The translations under genes were made by a program, and so were the position numbers. 64,000 nt of DNA from Pseudomonas sp. PDM16 (GTDB taxonomy: Bacteria > Pseudomonadota > Gammaproteobacteria > Pseudomonadales > Pseudomonadaceae): contig NZ_JACVAM010000002.1 in the NCBI RefSeq assembly GCF_014851865.1, forward strand, positions 124,001 through 188,000. The letters run 5' to 3'. Shown piece after piece: positions 26,527-37,295 of the stretch; the stretch's first letter is position 1; every line of letters starts with the position of its first letter. The notes beneath the pieces are model-generated. The model worked only from the letters and a program-made list of their open reading frames with translations, had not been told where the DNA came from and did not search any database.

Positions 26527-27165
26527 TCAGATCCTGTCTGCCAGTGCCAACCTGACGCCCAGCGCGGTGAACAGGCCGCCGATACCCCGTTTCAACCAGA
26601 GCCCTGCACTGTTGCCCACTTGCAGGCGTCGTCTGGCGAAGTCGGCGAACAGCGCGAGCAGATGACACCAGAGAATGCCGTTGACGTTGAAGATGGCGCC
26701 CAGCATGAGAAACGACAACGCCTTGTGCTCGGCGTCCGGGCTGATGAACTGCGGGACGAAGGCGAGGAAGAACAGTGCCACCTTCGGATTCAGCACGTTA
26801 GTCAGGAAACCCTGCGCGAATATCCGGCCATATGGCTGAGCGGGCAGATTGGCCGACTCGTTTTCCCCCTCGGCGGCCTTTTTTGTCAGCAGCATGCTGA
26901 TGCCGATGTACAGCAGGTAGGCGGCGCCAATCAGCTTGATGATCATGAATGCGGTCGCTGAAGTGGCCAGTAGTGCGGACATGCCCAGCGCGGCCGCGAT
27001 AACGTGTACGCAGGTGCCGGCTCCGATACCCATGGCAGCTGCCGAGCCTGCACGCCAGCCCTGGGTGGCGCTGCGAGTCATGACCAGTAAGGAGTCGGGG
27101 CCCGGCGCCATGTTCAGCAGCAGGCCGGAAAGGACGAACAAGGCTAGATCGTGAGTGCCGAGCAT
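26527..27165 (-). CDS. LysE-family amino-acid exporter
   Basis: A 212-residue inner-membrane protein with six predicted membrane segments. The family signature GLLLNMAPGPDSLLVMTRSATQG is at residues ~14-36 and NPKVALFFLAFVPQF at ~126-140. LysE/RhtB proteins export amino acids or homoserine lactones; substrate unknown. ATG 27165 has GGAG seven bases upstream; a longer open frame would add 72 unlike residues. Single gene, divergent from the FabH-like synthase. Confidence 0.92.
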   Translation of the reverse strand: MLGTHDLALFVLSGLLLNMAPGPDSLLVMTRSATQGWRAGSAAAMGIGAGTCVHVIAAALGMSALLATSATAFMIIKLIGAAYLLYIGISMLLTKKAAEGENESANLPAQPYGRIFAQGFLTNVLNPKVALFFLAFVPQFISPDAEHKALSFLMLGAIFNVNGILWCHLLALFADFARRRLQVGNSAGLWLKRGIGGLFTALGVRLALADRI

Positions 27166-27537
27166 GGTGGACTCCGGGCGGTGGAGGCTCGGATTCTCAT
27201 CGTTCCCGAGTATTCGGTCAAAAAACGAGAGTGCCGGTGACGTCCCTTCGATGCGGCACAATGCCGCTGTTTCAGCGACAATCGCCGCTCCTCGATGTGT
27301 CTTTCCGGCGAAATCGCGCATCTCCTGCCATGGATGAACGCGCCGCCGCCAGTCCGGTTCGCTTCGCCATGGAAGCATCACCGGGGCCGGCTATGGCAAA
27401 CTTCATTTTTTGCAGCGCCGTGCGTCACTGCCTGGCTCCTTCATGCGCCGCTGCCCAGAATTCGCGACCGGCTCGCTGCCGGAGCACTCTTACAAGCCAG
27501 CCGCTTCGGGCGGCATCTAGAAGAAGAGGAACGTCCC
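27166..27537. other. Gene-free region between lysE-type and fabH-like genes
   Basis: About 370 bases between divergent starts. It should contain both promoters. I see no convincing ORF, RNA gene or repeat; the frames open across it show no family features. A short T-rich patch (CATTTTTTGC, near 27403-27412) is the only AT-rich element close to the fabH-like start. Confidence 0.6.
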
Positions 27538-28662
27538 GTGCACAAAGCCGTTATCAGTGGCACTGGCCTGTATACCCCCGCCAACAGCATCTCCAACGAA
27601 GAGCTGGTGGCCTCGTTCAACGCGTACGTCCAACAATTCAACGCCGATAATGCTGCCTCCATAGCGCGTGGAGAGACAGAGGCTCTGAGCGAATCCAGCG
27701 TGGCCTTCATCGAGAAAGCGTCGGGTATCAAGAGCCGCTATGTGATGGACAAGGCCGGTATCCTCGATCCGCAACGCATGACTCCGCGCCTGCCGCAACG
27801 CAGCAACGAAGACTGGGGAATCCTCTGCGAGATGGGCGTTGCAGCCGCCAAGCAGGCGTTAGAGCGAGCTGGTCGCACCGTTGCCGATATCGATGGGGTG
27901 ATCGTCGCCTGCTCGAACCTGGAGCGCGCCTATCCAGCGGTGGCCATCGAAGTACAGGCCGCGCTGGGCATCGACGGTTGGGGCTACGACATGAACGTGG
28001 CCTGTTCCTCCGCCACCTTTGGCATCCAGGCCGCCAACAATGCCATCGCTACCGGCCAGGCGCGCGCGGTGCTGATGGTCAATCCGGAGATCTGCACTGG
28101 CCACCTGAATTTCCGTGACCGCGATAGCCACTTCATCTTCGGCGATGGCGCCACTGCGGTCGTCATCGAGCGCGCCGACCAGGCCACCTCCAAGCACCAG
28201 TGGGATATCGTCGGCACCAAGCTGCTGACCCAGTTTTCCAACAACATTCGCAACAACTTCGGCTTCCTCAACCGCGCAGCGGAAGAGGGCATCGGTGCCA
28301 AGGACAAGCTGTTCGTCCAGGAAGGTCGCAAGGTCTTCAGGGATGTCTGCCCGATGGTGGCCGACCTGATCGGTGCTCACCTGGCCGAGAATCAGTTGAA
28401 CGTCGGAGATGTGAAACGCTTCTGGCTGCACCAGGCCAACCTCAACATGAACCTGCTGATCGCTCGCAAGCTGTTGGGCCGTGATGCCGAGCCGCATGAG
28501 GCGCCGGTTATCCTCGACACCTACGCCAACACCAGTTCGGCCGGCTCGGTGATTGCCTTCCACAAGAACCAGGATGACCTGCCGGCAGGCAGCCTCGGCG
28601 TACTCAGTTCGTTCGGTGCGGGTTACTCCATCGGTAGTGTGATCCTGCGCAAGAAGGGTTGA
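27538..28662 (+). CDS. FabH-like beta-ketoacyl-ACP synthase III (PA3286 type)
   Basis: A 374-residue KAS III-fold enzyme with the catalytic triad Cys156 (NVACSSATF), His298 (WLHQANLN) and Asn331 (YANTSSAGS). Its sequence start [13 protein letters not shown] matches P. aeruginosa PA3286, which feeds medium-chain beta-oxidation products into fatty-acid synthesis. The GTG start is preceded by AAGAGGA seven bases upstream; the open frame extends 81 codons further without family similarity. It stands alone, with a hairpin terminator behind it. The product specificity is inferred from the homologue. Confidence 0.9.
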   Translation: MHKAVISGTGLYTPANSISNEELVASFNAYVQQFNADNAASIARGETEALSESSVAFIEKASGIKSRYVMDKAGILDPQRMTPRLPQRSNEDWGILCEMGVAAAKQALERAGRTVADIDGVIVACSNLERAYPAVAIEVQAALGIDGWGYDMNVACSSATFGIQAANNAIATGQARAVLMVNPEICTGHLNFRDRDSHFIFGDGATAVVIERADQATSKHQWDIVGTKLLTQFSNNIRNNFGFLNRAAEEGIGAKDKLFVQEGRKVFRDVCPMVADLIGAHLAENQLNVGDVKRFWLHQANLNMNLLIARKLLGRDAEPHEAPVILDTYANTSSAGSVIAFHKNQDDLPAGSLGVLSSFGAGYSIGSVILRKKG

Positions 28663-28675
28663 TACCTGCCAGGAG

Positions 28676-28712
28676 GGGGCTGCATGACCACAGTGTGGGT
28701 GGCAGCCCCTTT
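28676..28712 (+). terminator. Probable terminator after the fabH-like gene
   Basis: GGGGCTGC pairs with GCAGCCCC across an 18-base loop that can itself pair (CCACA/TGTGG), followed by TTT. The T-run is short. Confidence 0.65.
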
Positions 28713-28907
28713 GCATTATCGCGTTCCGCAGCGACCGCTGAACGCTTCCAGCACTGCAGCAATTCTCTCCTTTGCTCGGCTGCCTACTCGGCCGAACCGT
28801 ATTGCCTTTGCGTTCGGCTCACGCGAGCTTCCGCCTCTCGTATAGCAGGACGTTTCGTTCAGCAGCTGGCCAACTCCTTATCGCTAAAGGAAATTGAATT
28901 AGTTCCG

Positions 28908-28925
28908 CTGTCATCGAATTTTCAT
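28908..28925 (+). promoter_or_regulatory. Pho box upstream of the OprO-like porin
   Basis: CTGTCAT-CGAA-TTTTCAT: two 7-bp half-sites with the standard 4-bp spacer, the first a perfect match and the second 5 of 7. It ends about 100 bases before the porin start in an otherwise gene-free 360-base stretch. It predicts PhoB activation under phosphate limitation. Confidence 0.8.
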
Positions 28926-29024
28926 ATAACGGCAACTGGGCTGAAATAACCCCCCGCCAAGATTCCCCCCCAACGCAGGGCCCGATGCCCAGTGTTTTCC
29001 AAAGACCAATAGGGGAATCTTTCG

Positions 29025-30332
29025 ATGAAGCACTTCGCCGGTTTTGCTGCCAGCGCCCTGGCTCTGGCCATCTCCGCCCAGGCTTTCGCCGGAACCGTCA
29101 CTACTGACGGCGCCGACCTCGTGATCAAGACCAAAGGTGGTCTGGAAGTAGGCACCACCGACAAGGAATTCAGCTTCAAGCTGGGCGGCCGTATCCAGGC
29201 TGACTACAGCCGCTTCGACGGTTTCTACACCAAGAATGGCGACACCGCCGACGCCGGTTACTTCCGTCGTGCATTCGTGGAGCTGGGTGGCGTCCTGTAC
29301 AAGGATTGGGCCTACCAGATCAACTACGACCTCTCGCAGAACTCCGGTGGCGACAACCGCAAGGAAGACGGTTACTTCGACGAGGCCTCTCTGGCCTACA
29401 ACGGCTTCTCGCCGCTGTCCATCAAGGTCGGCCGTTTCGATCCGGAATTCGGTCTGGAAAAGGCCACCAGCTCCAAGTGGGTAACCGCTCAAGAGCGTAC
29501 CGCTGCGTATGACCTGATCGACTGGACCAACGGCCACAACGGTGGTCTGGGCATCCAGCTGTCGGGCAGCGCTGCTGATTCCTTCTACGGTTCCGTTGGC
29601 GTGTTCTCGAAAGATGCCACCAACGCTGCCGAAGACGGCGACAGCACCACCCAGTTCAACCTGCGTGGCGTGTTTGCCCCGATGCACGAGGCCGGCAACG
29701 TCCTGCACTTTGGCGTCAACCTCGCCCAGCGCGATCTGTCCGACACCGCTTTCGACGGTCGTATCCGTAGCCGTCTGGGTATGCGCGGTGTCAGCACCGA
29801 CGGTGGTCAGGATGCTGGCGACAACGGTAACCGTCTGACTCTGGCGGGTGCTGAAGTCACCCCGGCCGGCGCCTTCGGCGACGATACCGCCTGGGGCGTG
29901 GAAGCCGCCTGGGCCATGGGTCCGTTCTCCCTGCAGGGTGAATACGTTTCCCGCACCCTGGAAGCTGACAGCAGCGCTTATGACGACATCGATGCCGACG
30001 GTTACTACGTCCAGGCTGCCTATACCCTCACCGGTGAGGCTCGTGGCTACAAGCTCGGCAAGTTCGACGCGGTCAAACCGTCCAACAAGCAGATCGGTGC
30101 CTGGGAAGTCTTCTACCGCTATGACCACCTGAGCGCAGAAGATGACAACGGCAGCTTCGCCTCCCGTGATGACGTCGAAGGCAAGGTTCACAACCTCGGT
30201 GTGAACTGGTACGCCAACGAAGCCGTGAAGATCAGCGGTGTTTACGTGAAGGCCAAGGTCGACAACGCCACCAACAGCAATGGCGACGACGACGGCGACG
30301 GTTTCGTGGTTCGCGCTCAGTACGTGTTCTAA
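29025..30332 (+). CDS. oprO: Phosphate/pyrophosphate-selective porin (OprP/OprO family)
   Basis: A 435-residue outer-membrane porin with a signal peptide cleaved after AQAFA and a C-terminal Phe. The mature N-terminus [20 protein letters not shown] is nearly that of P. aeruginosa OprP/OprO. By hand alignment to OprP as I remember it, the two residues that set specificity (Tyr62 and Tyr114 in OprP, Phe and Asp in OprO) are Phe62 and Asp117 here (a 3-residue insertion precedes the latter). This makes it OprO-like, favouring pyrophosphate or larger polyphosphates. A Pho box upstream and AGGGGA Shine-Dalgarno support starvation-induced expression. A strong terminator follows. Confidence 0.9.
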   Translation: MKHFAGFAASALALAISAQAFAGTVTTDGADLVIKTKGGLEVGTTDKEFSFKLGGRIQADYSRFDGFYTKNGDTADAGYFRRAFVELGGVLYKDWAYQINYDLSQNSGGDNRKEDGYFDEASLAYNGFSPLSIKVGRFDPEFGLEKATSSKWVTAQERTAAYDLIDWTNGHNGGLGIQLSGSAADSFYGSVGVFSKDATNAAEDGDSTTQFNLRGVFAPMHEAGNVLHFGVNLAQRDLSDTAFDGRIRSRLGMRGVSTDGGQDAGDNGNRLTLAGAEVTPAGAFGDDTAWGVEAAWAMGPFSLQGEYVSRTLEADSSAYDDIDADGYYVQAAYTLTGEARGYKLGKFDAVKPSNKQIGAWEVFYRYDHLSAEDDNGSFASRDDVEGKVHNLGVNWYANEAVKISGVYVKAKVDNATNSNGDDDGDGFVVRAQYVF

Positions 30333-30358
30333 CAAGCAGTTCCACTCGCTCCTTCTGC

Positions 30359-30383
30359 GCCCCGCACACGCGGGGCTTTTTTT
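30359..30383 (+). terminator. Rho-independent terminator of the porin gene
   Basis: GCCCCGC-ACAC-GCGGGGC followed by seven T, 26 bases after the porin stop. Confidence 0.95.
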
Positions 30384-30522
30384 GCCCGGGCGAAAGAGGC
30401 TTCATGTTTCTCCGAGGCGCGCTCGCTGCGTCACCGCTACAAGCTGCTAGCATCCAGCAGCAGGGGCGTGCTCCACGGAGTACGCCATGGTCCGACGGAC
30501 GTTTCGTGCTTGGAGGAACGAT

Positions 30523-30864
30523 ATGGTTTACGTGCAGAGGGATACCGAGGGCCGCCTGCTGAGGGTGGAGCACGAGCCGTTCGATGGGATGACGGAAACA
30601 CTGGCGGTCGAGAGTGCGGAGCTGCACAACTGGCTGACCGCCCGTGAAGAGGTCCGCGAGCGTCTGGCCCGCTTGCAGGAGTCCGATCTAGAACTGGTTC
30701 GGGTGCTGGAGGATGTCGTTGGTCTCTTGGTCGAGAAGGGGGTGATCCGCTATACCGATCTGCCCGAGGCGGCAAGGCGGAAACTGGACCAGCGGGCCGT
30801 TACCCGGGCCGAGATCGAAGGCCTCAGCGGGCTGCTGGGCGATGAGGACACTCGCCTGATCTGA
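30523..30864 (+). CDS. Conserved Pseudomonas protein, 'tryptophan synthase beta-like' by name only
   Basis: A 113-residue, mostly helical charged protein (VYVQRDTEGRLLRVE, then LQESDLELVRVLEDVVGLLVEKGVIRYTDLPEAARRKL). Homologues in pseudomonads carry the misleading label tryptophan synthase subunit beta, but there is no PLP-binding lysine motif and the length is a quarter of TrpB. GGAGG six bases before ATG 30523 decides the start over an upstream in-frame ATG. Function unknown; convergent with lapD. Confidence 0.75.
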   Translation: MVYVQRDTEGRLLRVEHEPFDGMTETLAVESAELHNWLTAREEVRERLARLQESDLELVRVLEDVVGLLVEKGVIRYTDLPEAARRKLDQRAVTRAEIEGLSGLLGDEDTRLI

Positions 30865-30898
30865 GCTGTCCAGTCGCCTCGCGGGCGAGGCCCTTCCG

Positions 30899-32845
30899 TC
30901 AGTTCTGCCAGGGTGCGGGCGGGCCGATCAGTCGGCCCATGGCGCCATGGATCCCCAGCTCCCTGAGCACCTGCAGCTCCCCCTGGCTTTCGACCATCTC
31001 GGCGATCAGTGGCAGGTCGATGCTGTTGGTGGCCCTGAATATCGCCTCGATGAACACTCGCTTGTCGTCTTCCTGGTCGATGGCGCGGATGTAGCTGCCG
31101 TCGATCTTCAAGTAGGCCAGTCCTAGGTGCGTCAGGTTGCCGATCAGGCTGAAGCGGCCGCCAAAGTGTTGCAACCCTAGCTGGTAGCCGGCCTCGCGAA
31201 CCTGCTGGCTGAGTTGTTCCAAGTCTGCCGGGGGCGGCAGAAAGCGCTCATCGAGCTCCAGTGTCATTTGCTTGCCGTGCTGAGGGTGCTGTCTGAGCAG
31301 CGCCAGAAGTCGCTCCCTGCTCACTGCATCACGCAGGGTGGCAGTAGACAGGCTGAGCGCGAGCGGCTGTGGATACTTGGCCAGATGCGCGAAGCTGTGC
31401 TCCAGCATCGCCAGGTCCAGCCGGGCGGCCCAGCCCAGCCGTTCTATCCAAGGCAGGAAGCGCCCGGCGGCCACGGCCTCGCCTTGCGGGTCGAGCAGGC
31501 GCGCCAGAACCTTGCGATGCAACAGGTGGCTCGTATCGGCGCATGCCGCGACTGGCTGGAAGTACAGCTGCAGCATGCTCTGGTTCAGGGCGTCGTCGAT
31601 CCAGCGGCGCCACTCGTGCAGGCCCTGACCGTTGGTGGCATTGAAGTCGTCCAGGCGTTCCCAGGTCTTGTTAGCGTTGCTCTGCGCCTGGGCCAGCGCC
31701 TGATCTGCACGGCCAATGACGTTGCTCATCTGCTCACCTGGCCGAAACGCAGCGATGCCCAGATGCGCCACCGGGATGCAGTCGCTGGCGCCGGTCTGAC
31801 GCAGGCTCTCCAGGCTTTCCGTCAGCTCCTGGGCTATGCGGTCGGCGTCCTCGGCGACCAGGCCGGGGGCGAGTAAGGTGAATTCGCCACCACGGCTGCG
31901 CGAGGCCAGCCAGTCCGGAGCGCCGCGCTGCTCCAGCAGCCGCTTGAGCAACTCCCCGATGCTGTAGATCAGCGCGTCGGTGTGCTGACCTCCCATGCGC
32001 TGGTTGAGACCGCCGAGATCGTTGACGCGCAGGAACATCAGATAGCCGGCGGCATTCTGCTCGGTGATGGCCAACTGGTTGGCCAGCTTGATTTCGAACA
32101 GACGGCGGTTGGCCAGCCCGGTGAGGCTGTCCTGGTACGCTTCTTCCCGCAGTTTCTCGCTGCGCGCCGCTTCTTCGGCGAAAAGCTGCTTGAGCTTCTC
32201 GACCATCTGATTCATCGCCAGCACCACACGCTTCAGCTCGGGTGTGCGTGGCACGTGGGGTAGTGTGAAGAATTCTCGCCGGCTGATGGCCTGTGCTTGA
32301 TGGACCATGGTGTCCAGGGGGCGTAGTTGGGTGCGCAGTAGCCAGCCGCCGAGAATGGCGCTGATGATGCCGCACAACAGAAGCCACAGCAGGCTGCCGA
32401 TGGCGCTATCCCACAGCTTGGCCAGTGCGAACTGGGGATGGCTGAGCACCTCCACCCGTGCGGCCTGCTCCCAGCCGCGCATGATCAGCGCATCACCACC
32501 CTCGGGTTTGAGGTCGACCATATCGACGAACCACTGGGGCACCCGTTCGGTAGTGGTGCTCGTGGTGCGCTCGACTATCACCTCCTCGCCGGGGATGCGT
32601 ACCACTCTTATGGTGGCGAAGTAGCCACTGTCGAAGATCGAGCTGACCATCAGCTCGATCATCGCCGGGTCATCCACGTGCGGAGTCATCGACAGGCCCA
32701 GCGCGGTTGCCGCGTCTTGGGCGTGGGAACGCAACTGGCTGAGCAGCTGTTCCCGCGAGGTCTCCACGCCGGCGATGAAGCTGCCGGTGAAGGCCACCAC
32801 GAGGAACAGACAGATGGCGAGAAACAGCTGTTTCAACAGGGACAT
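30899..32845 (-). CDS. lapD: LapD, inner-membrane c-di-GMP receptor controlling LapG
   Basis: A 648-residue protein: N-terminal membrane helix (~6-26), periplasmic domain (to ~150) with the RGWEQ loop, second helix, HAMP, degenerate GGDEF (RSRGGEF in place of GGDEF) and degenerate EAL (KVLARL in place of EAL). These degenerate motifs are the hallmark of LapD: it binds c-di-GMP in the EAL domain but does not make or degrade it, and then sequesters the protease LapG in the periplasm. It follows lapG by nine bases in the same direction, the standard arrangement. Confidence 0.95.
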   Translation of the reverse strand: MSLLKQLFLAICLFLVVAFTGSFIAGVETSREQLLSQLRSHAQDAATALGLSMTPHVDDPAMIELMVSSIFDSGYFATIRVVRIPGEEVIVERTTSTTTERVPQWFVDMVDLKPEGGDALIMRGWEQAARVEVLSHPQFALAKLWDSAIGSLLWLLLCGIISAILGGWLLRTQLRPLDTMVHQAQAISRREFFTLPHVPRTPELKRVVLAMNQMVEKLKQLFAEEAARSEKLREEAYQDSLTGLANRRLFEIKLANQLAITEQNAAGYLMFLRVNDLGGLNQRMGGQHTDALIYSIGELLKRLLEQRGAPDWLASRSRGGEFTLLAPGLVAEDADRIAQELTESLESLRQTGASDCIPVAHLGIAAFRPGEQMSNVIGRADQALAQAQSNANKTWERLDDFNATNGQGLHEWRRWIDDALNQSMLQLYFQPVAACADTSHLLHRKVLARLLDPQGEAVAAGRFLPWIERLGWAARLDLAMLEHSFAHLAKYPQPLALSLSTATLRDAVSRERLLALLRQHPQHGKQMTLELDERFLPPPADLEQLSQQVREAGYQLGLQHFGGRFSLIGNLTHLGLAYLKIDGSYIRAIDQEDDKRVFIEAIFRATNSIDLPLIAEMVESQGELQVLRELGIHGAMGRLIGPPAPWQN

Positions 32846-32854
32846 AGGCCTCTC

Positions 32855-33553
32855 CTAACCCTCTCCGATGTCGAAGCCTTCGGCTCGCATCTTCTTCAAC
32901 AGATCCTGCCAGCGCGACAGCTTTTTGGTGTCACTCTTCTTGCCCGATTGTCCTGGTAGATAGAGGCCTTCGGCATTGAAGGCATAGACCGGCAAAAGGT
33001 CGTTGCGCTGGGATGCGGGGCGGATTTCTCCGATCAGGTTGTCTAGCACCAGCGGGTCGGCGCTGGGGCTGGCGTAGTAGGTAAGCACCATGTGCGCCTG
33101 GTTGTAGCGCAGAGCCTTGACATAGGTGATACGCAGCTTGTCGCTGGGAACGCCCAGGCGGCGCAGGGTGAAGTACTTGGCGATGGAGTAGTCCTCGCAG
33201 TCGCCTGCGCCCTTGACCAGTGCCTCGATGGGGCTCGCCCAGTAGTCTGTCTGCCGCCAGATGGCGATATCGTCCGCGAAGCGGAACTGGCGATTGAAGA
33301 AGCGGTTCACGGCGGTGAGTTTTTCACGCTCGGTAAGGCTCTCGCTCGTGATGATCAGCTCATCCCAGGCTTCTATACGCGCCTTCGCGGGGCCCAGGTT
33401 GCCGTAGCGCTTCTCGGCATTGCTCAGGATCAGGCCGAAATCCCAGTTGGCTCTCGCTGCCATGACCAGCAGCAGGCAGAGCAGGATGCCGAGCAGCAGC
33501 CGGCCGGGCGACAGGCGCCTGGCTCGTCCCTGAGTGCTCGGCCGCAGCGGCAT
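32855..33553 (-). CDS. lapG: LapG periplasmic cysteine protease
   Basis: A 232-residue transglutaminase-like cysteine protease with an N-terminal membrane/signal segment (LLLGILLCLLLVMAARA). The catalytic triad is visible: Cys119 in GAGDCEDYS, His154 in NQAHMVL and Asp171 in LVLDNL. LapG cleaves the N-terminus of LapA-type giant adhesins and releases them from the surface, unless held by c-di-GMP-bound LapD. ATG 33553 was chosen because the signal segment follows; the open frame upstream is not family-like. No large adhesin gene lies in this window. Confidence 0.95.
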   Translation of the reverse strand: MPLRPSTQGRARRLSPGRLLLGILLCLLLVMAARANWDFGLILSNAEKRYGNLGPAKARIEAWDELIITSESLTEREKLTAVNRFFNRQFRFADDIAIWRQTDYWASPIEALVKGAGDCEDYSIAKYFTLRRLGVPSDKLRITYVKALRYNQAHMVLTYYASPSADPLVLDNLIGEIRPASQRNDLLPVYAFNAEGLYLPGQSGKKSDTKKLSRWQDLLKKMRAEGFDIGEG

Positions 33554-33603
33554 GAGGGTTTTCTCCGCGATGAGTGGGGAAAGTGTAGGCGGTTCCGCTG
33601 ACT

Positions 33604-34008
33604 TCACTCGCGGTTCGGCAGGGTCTTCTGGCGCAGGATGTAGAGGCTCACCAGTACCGCGCTGGTGAGCATGAACGCCCGCGCCCAGAATAGCGGGACC
33701 AGATAGCAGGAGAAGCCGATGCTGAGCCACATCAGCCCGATGGCGTAGATCTTGCCCTTGAGCGGAATGCCGTTGCCTTCGAGGTAGTCGCGAATCCATG
33801 GGCCGAGACGCGGGTGGTTCACCAGCCACATGTAGAAGCGCCGAGAGCTGCGCACGAAGCAGGCGGCGGCGAGCAGCAGGAAGGGCGTGGTCGGCAGTAC
33901 CGGGACGAAGATGCCGATCACCCCGAGTGCCACGCTCAACCAGCCGACCGCCAGCAACAGATAGCGAACGCTGCGGTGGCGGCTTTGCCGGATGTCGCTA
34001 TGCGCCAT
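33604..34008 (-). CDS. YbaN-family (DUF454) membrane protein
   Basis: A 134-residue inner-membrane protein with three to four membrane segments and the DUF454 signature LGVIGIFVPVLPTTPFLLLAAACF at residues ~28-51, followed by FYMWLVNHPRLGPWI. The family is widespread and uncharacterised. It lies 50 bases upstream of lapG in the same direction, so cotranscription with lapG-lapD is possible. Confidence 0.9.
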   Translation of the reverse strand: MAHSDIRQSRHRSVRYLLLAVGWLSVALGVIGIFVPVLPTTPFLLLAAACFVRSSRRFYMWLVNHPRLGPWIRDYLEGNGIPLKGKIYAIGLMWLSIGFSCYLVPLFWARAFMLTSAVLVSLYILRQKTLPNRE

Positions 34009-34162
34009 CAGTTGGTGTTCCTGCCTCTGAAGGAGAAGTCGCCGAGCGACGAGCAGGCTAGGTGAGGGCAGCCGAAGAAGCGCAGTTTACGAGTGGTAAA
34101 TGAGCATTCCGAGGCTGCTCTCAACGACGCATGATCGAGCGCAGGCACCTATCGTTCGGAAG

Positions 34163-34750
34163 TTAGTGGTGGCGAGGTTTGAGGAGGGCTGGCTTCTCTT
34201 CCGGCGCCTGGCAGAGCAGGAACAGGGCGGTGAGCAGTTCGGGAATCTGGTCGACCATGCTGTCCACCAATTGGCGATCACGAGCGATCTCGGCAAATTC
34301 CGGCTGCTCGTCGAACAGGCCGGAAGCAACCATGATCGGCAACAGCAGCTCGCTCACTTCGTCCTCGGAGTCTTCGAACCACACGGCTTCGCGCAGGAAC
34401 ACGCCTTCCATGAAGCCGATGCACCAGCCGCGCAGGTCGGAGTCGTCGGGCTCGTCGCCCAGGTCCAGATCGCAAGGCACTTCCGGCTCGTCGTCGCTGG
34501 CCAGTTGGCGGGCGATATGGGCCTTGAGTAACTGCAGCGTAGCTTCGATTTCCTCGCGCTCGGCCTCGCTGCGGTAGTGCGGCGGCTCGGCGAACAATGC
34601 GTCGATCCACTCGCGCTCCGGCACCTGGTCGGGGCAGATGGAGAGGGCGGTCAGGTAGCCATGGGCGGCCACGTAGTCCAGCGCCTCCTCGTGCAGGTCG
34701 TCGGCATCGAGGAAGGCTTGCAGGCGGGACAATTGCTCGGCGAAGGACAT
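34163..34750 (-). CDS. UPF0149/YecA-type protein
   Basis: A 195-residue acidic, helical protein of the UPF0149 (YecA/YgfB) family: RLQAFLDADDLHEEALDYV at the start, central LRGWCIGFMEGVFLR and C-terminal LLTALFLLCQAPEE. The C-terminal SEC-C zinc motif of longer YecA proteins is absent. Function unknown. It is divergent from recQ; about 140 bases separate the starts. Confidence 0.85.
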   Translation of the reverse strand: MSFAEQLSRLQAFLDADDLHEEALDYVAAHGYLTALSICPDQVPEREWIDALFAEPPHYRSEAEREEIEATLQLLKAHIARQLASDDEPEVPCDLDLGDEPDDSDLRGWCIGFMEGVFLREAVWFEDSEDEVSELLLPIMVASGLFDEQPEFAEIARDRQLVDSMVDQIPELLTALFLLCQAPEEKPALLKPRHH

Positions 34751-34893
34751 CGTGGAACTACCTTGAATGAGGAATCATCGGGATTCTAGCCGCCCAGGCC
34801 GGCAAAAGCACGGCCGACGGGCGATGGCCTGCCGCGGCCGGCGGTCGCGTATACTGCCCGACCGCTTCTTCAGCCTGGATGATCTCGCCACCC

Positions 34894-37026
<2,133 letters not shown>

Positions 37027-37115
37027 GGTCATCGCTGTAACGATTCTTTACGCCAAGTCGTTGGCGGCAACTTGTGACGAGTATCTCAAAACGCTAGGGT
37101 GATCCCAGGCGGTCG

Positions 37116-37295
37116 ATGTGCGAGGTTCGAGGTTCTGTTCCCGCTTCGGTACGGCCGCGATGGAGCCGGTTTTTGCGCGGGGCTAGGCGCAAGGAGAGAG
37201 GTTTGGTCATCCCACACAAACGACGAGTAACTATGTGCCGCGCAAAGACAGGCCCGTACCTGTCGGTTGCGCGTCGACACGGGAACAGGCCCTAA
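37116..37295 (+). CDS. Possible short upstream ORF (59 codons) abutting hsbD
   Basis: An ATG-initiated ORF of 59 very basic, Arg-rich codons whose TAA stop is directly followed by the GTG start of the diguanylate cyclase gene (TAAGTG). That junction would allow translational coupling and could compensate for the weak ribosome site of the GTG. The amino-acid sequence itself has no recognisable features and may be chance in GC-rich DNA; an internal ATG (21 codons from the end) is another option. Low confidence. Confidence 0.3.
   Translation: MCEVRGSVPASVRPRWSRFLRGARRKERGLVIPHKRRVTMCRAKTGPYLSVARRHGNRP

Noticed and set aside
30523..30864. Tryptophan synthase beta subunit
   Set aside because: The name circulates for homologues, but the protein has 113 residues and no PLP lysine site; kept as unknown.
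30876..30891. GCCTC/GAGGC hairpin between the 113-residue gene and lapD as terminator
   Set aside because: Five-base stem with no T-run on either side; too weak to call.
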